From Apostichopus japonicus (taxonomy: Eukaryota; Echinodermata; Holothuroidea; Aspidochirotida; Stichopodidae), in the NCBI RefSeq assembly GCF_037975245.1, contig NC_092578.1, forward strand, positions 3,245,001-3,309,000: a DNA stretch of 64,000 bases, written 5' to 3'. The position numbers and the translations under genes were made by a program. The notes below the pieces were generated by a model, which was not told the origin of the DNA, did no database searches, and worked only from the letters and a program-made list of their open reading frames with translations. Positions 59,137 through 64,000 of this stretch are shown here, in pieces (position 1 is the first letter of the stretch; the number at the start of each line of letters is the position of its first letter).

Positions 59137-60341
59137 TGGTGTCTCCTTAAATGTTACGGGTGATTTTGTTTCTCGATGCACGCGATGGACGCCATTCTTA
59201 ACACTATTGTAACAAACTTCCAATGTAACGCATATTCGTAGCAAGAAAGACCAACACAGTCAGCAGCCTAGTGTTTTAATTAACATCCAAAATGAAGAAA
59301 CGTTATTCCAACATAGCCTAAAGGTCATATAGTCCACCGTTCAAAGGTTAAAGGGACATTCCGATTGTAGATGATGTAATACTGTACTTTTTTGAACAGC
59401 AAAATATTCCACATTGATAGTTGAAACCCACATCTCAATATGTTGTCCATATACTGCAGATATGACCGATTGTGTGTGTGTGTTTATATTGTACGTTACA
59501 TCCCGTACTCATCAGGGGTCGCTAACCGAATCTATTTCTGTAACAGGAATATTATAATGGTGGGAGTTATACTATAATGATGGCTACCAAGTGACAGTTA
59601 TTACATATATTGGCAAATCAATTTGTGACAACATTTGTTAACTTGAACGTAAAAAGACGGTCGTAAAGGACTCCACAGCCAATTTGATTAAAATACATCA
59701 TTTCAAGTTAAGAATAATATCTTTGACGTTTTGGAATACTTTCTCAATTTTTCAAGCAAAATGACGACTGTTTTTTGTCCCATCAATATTTATATATATA
59801 TTTTTTTTTCAAAAACTAAAATGTTTAAATTCTATGTCACTTTGCAGATATAGTTACCTGAACCTAACAACTCCCTGCCTGAACAATCCATTTTTCGATA
59901 CAAGTGTTTCCACGCAATGAAAATAATATGGATGTATATAATTCTGCAGTCAATGTGACGTAAACAAATAAACCACAGCCCGAACGGTATAAGGATCTGT
60001 TGACGGAACGCAATGACTGAAAGAGAAAAATCTTTTAACAGTTAATACGCCTTAGGCCCCTTCATTCTCCGGTCAACATAGTACCAACCCGTAAAACGGT
60101 CTCTTGTTCATCCTACTTCATTTTTTTCTGCGTAAAACCTACCCTGTGGAGGGGCGAGCGGAGGGGGGGGGGAGGATTAGGGCAAAAATTGTTACCGGCT
60201 TAGGGAATCGGTGACGATGGGACCTTCGAAGAAACTGCGTCCAACAGCAAACCGGCGTGTTTTGCACCTGAACTCGATGGTTTAACTTTATATGGTGTCT
60301 CGGATCTAGCGGCGCACCACCTCTGAGCCGGTATATGTACC
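59137..60341. other. no recognisable gene
   Basis: An AAAGGGACATTCC word near 59351 resembles the start of some MITEs, without a partner. AACTCCCTG at 59869-59877 is a half copy of the CAGGGAG palindrome. A G-run lies at 60164-60173. Confidence 0.4.
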
Positions 60342-60687
60342 ATGTCCTATCTCTCAGCTCTATCCTGGATCCCTATAGAGCAAAGATGGAATTATCACAG
60401 TCAGGTTTTTATGCATAAAATCCACATAGCAGCTGCTCCTGACTATCTTTGTGACAGGTATGTCCATGTCTCCTCGAGTGAATCTGCCACAAGAGCTTCT
60501 ACCTCTGGTGGTTTCTGCCTTCCACATTCCTCCACTATTTGGGGTAGACGTCGTCAAACTTGCCATGGGGTTGGTTAATCAATGGAATGCACTGCCTCGG
60601 CATATTCGTATGTGCAATAACACTGATACTTTTAAAAATAAATTAAAATGTGCAATTAGAAATGGCCTGGCTTTCTGGAATCTTTGA
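60342..60687 (+). pseudogene. LINE reverse transcriptase C-terminus, frameshifted
   Basis: A first frame carries LSWIPIEQRWNYH and HKIHIAAAPDYL, then RAS and a TIWGRR turn. About 60545-60555 the reading moves by one base into the frame with KLAMGLVNQWNALPRHIR and FKNKLK, ending at 60687. Joined across the shift these landmarks follow the order of CR1/L2-like C-termini (a WxPxxxR segment, APxYL, a Y/WGxR turn, WNxLPxxIR, then FKxxLK). It is a different family from the LINE at 57328. The frameshift and missing 5' parts make it non-functional. Confidence 0.8.
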
Positions 60688-60850
60688 AATCGATATTAGA
60701 TTTTTATTTTTATATTTATATTCTATATTTATTTATGTGTTCTGTTTGTTATATTTTGTATGTTTTAAATGTGCAGGGATCCTGGGGAGAACACTGGTTC
60801 ACCAGTGACAGGATCCCTGGTTACGAATAAAGTTAATAAAAAAATAAATA
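60688..60850 (+). mobile_element. LINE 3' UTR with strong hairpin
   Basis: CAGGGATCCTG (60774-60784) pairs perfectly with CAGGATCCCTG (60809-60819). Inside it CACTGGT pairs with ACCAGTG. The element then ends GAATAAAGTTAATAAA and an A-rich tail. The position, just before the tail, is equivalent to the hairpin of the LINE ending at 58160. Confidence 0.7.
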
Positions 60851-62245
60851 TACATTCGGCTGCATTGAATGCACATTACCCCCCCCCCCCTCCACCCCTC
60901 TCTCCCTCTCTCTCCCTCTGCGGCTGTTGAATTGGTAATATTTGTCATTATGAGCAGTTTATTTAACATCGTGTCTGTTGCCCTGTGCGTTCATTGTTCT
61001 TTAGTTTTGATAAAATATAACCACATTGCTCGGAACATTTTTTTTTTGCTTATACTAAGTGCATTTTCGATATCAAATTGTTTCGACCTTGTTGTCTAGA
61101 CTGTCAATACCAGCTGAGCAGACTCAAAAATATTGCTTTTCTCATTTGTTTCATTTTCGTGTCACCATTATTTTTTTTTTAAGTTTTTATCATGATTGCT
61201 TTTATTGCCTCCACTGAAACAGTTTTCTTACTTTATCGGCAGATGTATTTATTTCAAATTTATAATAATAATAATAATAATGATTAAAAAATGTGAAACA
61301 TGTTTTTTTTCGAGAATAAATATAACATACTTTATCCCGTAGAGGTTGAATATCGTTAAAGCGTCGAGGTTGGATCACTGAGCTTGCCATTTAAGAGAGC
61401 GTCTCCCTGTCTTTATATCTGTAAATGTCATAAGAAATTAAACAGCCGATAGCTGAAACTTGAGATCTAAAATCGAATATTTAAACATTAATATTCCTAC
61501 GTAGTATACATCCATTAGGGAGAAACTTGTAGATCAGTAAAATGTATAAGTTATGAAGATATCTGATGGATTCTTTTCAATGAAAGGTTCAGGCAGAAAT
61601 TTCTGTTCTGATATATCATGGTCCCTCCCCCCCCATACTCCCCCGAGAAAATACAAAAAGAAGACAAATTTGGTGCAGGCTATGTTGTTTTATAGCTGTT
61701 TTTGCAGTTTCCATGATATCCACATAATATAGGTATGTATAGAATGTTCATCAATTCGACATCAATTCGACCTTGATCAACTAGAACCAATTTAAAGCAG
61801 ATTTCTACCTGCGAACACAGTAAGGTACAACAATTTTGCGACATCTGAAGTACATGTTTATCAAAAATGTAAAAAGATCAACAATTAATGAAACTTAAAC
61901 TTCAAAAACCGAAAAAGAAACTGTACCTAAGCTAAGAGAGTATAGTTTTACCGATTGTCATATACATTTTGAAATATTTCTCCGTCGCATTTTGAAATAA
62001 GACTTATCGTAAATAGCCAAATTAATGAACTTCACTGTTATGGAATTAAGGATTGAACAGTATGACTGTATCGATATATTTACCGAAAGCTGTCTACAAG
62101 CTGCACTTTAGTTCTTTTCTTTTCTCACTTTATCTTCGTTTACGTTGGGTGGTGGGGCGGAATGGGAGGGGGTGTGTGGGAGGGGGTGGGGTTTGTAAGC
62201 AACATTATATATATATATATATATATTCGTTTTCATATATTACGT

Positions 62246-62282
<37 letters not shown>

Positions 62283-62819
62283 CTAATGTACTTTACCCTA
62301 CGAAACTCCCAAAATAGGGTAAATGAGGACCAAAAAAAAGTAAATCTGCACCGAAGAATCAGATCGGCGCAAAACGCACAAGTGCAATATAAGGCGCCAC
62401 AGTGCGACACATTTGACAAATTAAAAACGAAGTGCTTTATACACAGCCTTTGCCTAAAGCTCTTTCGCCAGGGATGAGATAATAAGACACGTCGTTCTAG
62501 CTCCTCCATATACGGACGTACAGCGTATACTTGTCGGTTAATATTTAGGCACAACTGTATCCTTTCTAAAGTTGATATGACCGACTTACTAAAACAAACA
62601 CAGGCATGACGCTTTAATAGTATAGAATTACACTCTTATTGATTATATGCGTTCTCCGGCACGCGCCTATTTTGATTAATATTTCGTTCCGTTTCACCGT
62701 TTCAAATTACATGGAAATTTGAGACGTTGAGACTATAGACTGGATGGACAAAATGTTAGATAAACAGAAACACACATAACAGACATAGGACACTGTTAGG
62801 TTGTTGTTACATTATACTA

Positions 62820-62852
<33 letters not shown>

Positions 62853-64000
62853 TATATGAGCTTATTATTTCGTTCACAGATGTCATCATTTGCGGTTCAG
62901 AGATTTTGGTTAACCATGAAATGAAAAGTATTGCGTTGAAAAATTACTAATCCTAAAACATGCTTCAAGGATGCTTTATTTTATTTTTCGTTTTGAACTT
63001 TACATTCTGTAGTTATGGAAGTCTCGTAAAATGGAGGCTTCTTTATCAGCTCTTGAATAGGTTATGAAATATTTTGTTTGGGGGGGGGGGTTGGAGGGAG
63101 GGGGGGCATGATTTGATTGTTAATTAAATATATAATATCATGTACATCTTACCCAGAAATTACCTTTCATTAACTTTGTTTCTTTTTCAAATTGTTTAAA
63201 GAATTGTCTATAGGTGTTAATTTATTTTTGACGAAGCAGGAAAAAAAATGTTCTAAGCAATTCATCCTGGTTAGCTTTGCATTCAATTGCGATATGCCAG
63301 TTTTTGAGATAGTGAAAGTTGCAACTTTGGACATAAAGTGAATTGGGAAAAAAACTTCACTAGAATAAAACAGAGAGCGCACCACAACACACCTACAAGT
63401 TTGCCTGTTAAATATATTTTTAGTAAGTCGCATGCAAGAAGAGGCTTTCCAAAACTTATCTTCAATGATTTGTTCTTTAATTTACCTAGATGTATAAAAC
63501 CCTCATCTTAAAACAGAGACGATGCTTGCGATGACTAAAGGACTGCTCAGGTTACTGTATAGGCATGGGTTATATAGATGAAAAACATATACTATAAAAT
63601 ATACACCTTGGCGCCATTTTTTAATACCGCGCCTGATCATAATAATAAAGAACAATTACCCCCACGAGTCTTAAATTAATGTAGGCGGTGCAAATTACAC
63701 GACCAAATATCCACGTAAAGGTCGTGTTACATGATCAAAACATGTACCATTACTCCGTTCGTCAGCTTTATACCACATAAATTAAAAATAAAGTCGCTCA
63801 TGATCTTTTCACGTTTAATCTCTAAAGCCTATATCATATTTGATCCTCTGTTTCCAAATGTTTTTTTTTTTTTTCAAAGCAACTGTAACTTTTACATTTA
63901 CTTTCTCTAATGTGTTATAAGGTGTCAAAACTTGTCTTTTATTTACGATGTAAGTCAGCTAAAACATTGTGTAACCAGAGAACTGGTGTAATCCAATGCA
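60851..64000. other. no gene; several simple repeats
   Basis: C-rich run at 60880-60897, (ATA)n at 61262-61281, G-rich patch at 62150-62190, (TA)n at 62205-62226, 62251-62280 and 62819-62848, and G-runs at 63081-63109. The two TA tracts at 62205-62280 are separated by TTCGTTTTCATATATTACG, with ATTACGTTTTCA words like the end of SINE family A. That may be a tiny SINE remnant. Confidence 0.4.

Overview
The window looks like nuclear DNA of an animal, most likely a marine invertebrate. It is AT-rich and full of (TA)n tracts, G/C homopolymer runs and fragments of transposable elements. It has no operons, no ribosome-binding sites and no long open frames. Short TAGGCCTA-like strings around 5.0-5.4 kb and the repeat types present (tRNA-derived SINEs, CR1/Jockey/L2-like LINE tails, short non-autonomous hAT-like elements) would fit an echinoderm or other invertebrate deuterostome. 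That is an impression, not a demonstration. No complete host protein-coding gene was recognised. The window is best read as intergenic or intronic DNA.

Layout. At 1-7.6 kb: a non-autonomous hAT-like element with a perfect 8-bp target duplication (2008-2283), a SINE tail grown into a 125-bp (AT)n tract, a candidate hammerhead-ribozyme fold (3846-3905), a second tRNA-derived SINE (about 4020-4235), and two tandem hairpins of a dispersed palindrome (6591-6660). At 7.6-24.6 kb: a weak reverse-transcriptase relic (7600-7770), then mostly unannotatable sequence with simple repeats, more palindrome copies and copies of a bipartite GTACTCG repeat. At 24.6-25.2 kb: the clearest DNA transposon of the window, a 607-bp hAT-like element with 14-bp inverted ends and perfect 8-bp target duplications. 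At 25-40 kb: simple repeats, a cryptic hexamer repeat, a SINE fragment, one candidate exon (32830-33066) and more GTACTCG loci. At 40-41.1 kb: a 685-bp hAT-like element followed directly by a full dimeric tRNA SINE with a (TA)n tail. At 41-56 kb: a duplicated octamer-containing repeat, LINE 3' ends, a 240-bp tandem duplication that keeps E2F-like and YY1-like sites in both copies, a third SINE family (52395-52643), and a short hAT-like element (54826-55079). At 56-61 kb: a second full dimeric SINE, a 3' portion of a LINE with reverse-transcriptase C-terminus (57328-58160), a long GAT microsatellite (58818-59136), and a frameshifted second LINE 3' portion (60342-60850). The last 3 kb hold only simple repeats.

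The parts do not form a pathway. What links them is repeat biology. LINE 3' ends carry hairpins just before their tails. SINEs end in TA-rich or ATAC-rich tails that seem to have seeded several of the large (TA)n microsatellites. At least four short DNA transposons share hAT-like termini. Two dispersed families (the CAGGGAGCTGCTA palindrome and the GTACTCG bipartite repeat) match nothing I recognise. The most unusual single item is the hammerhead-like motif at 3846-3905.
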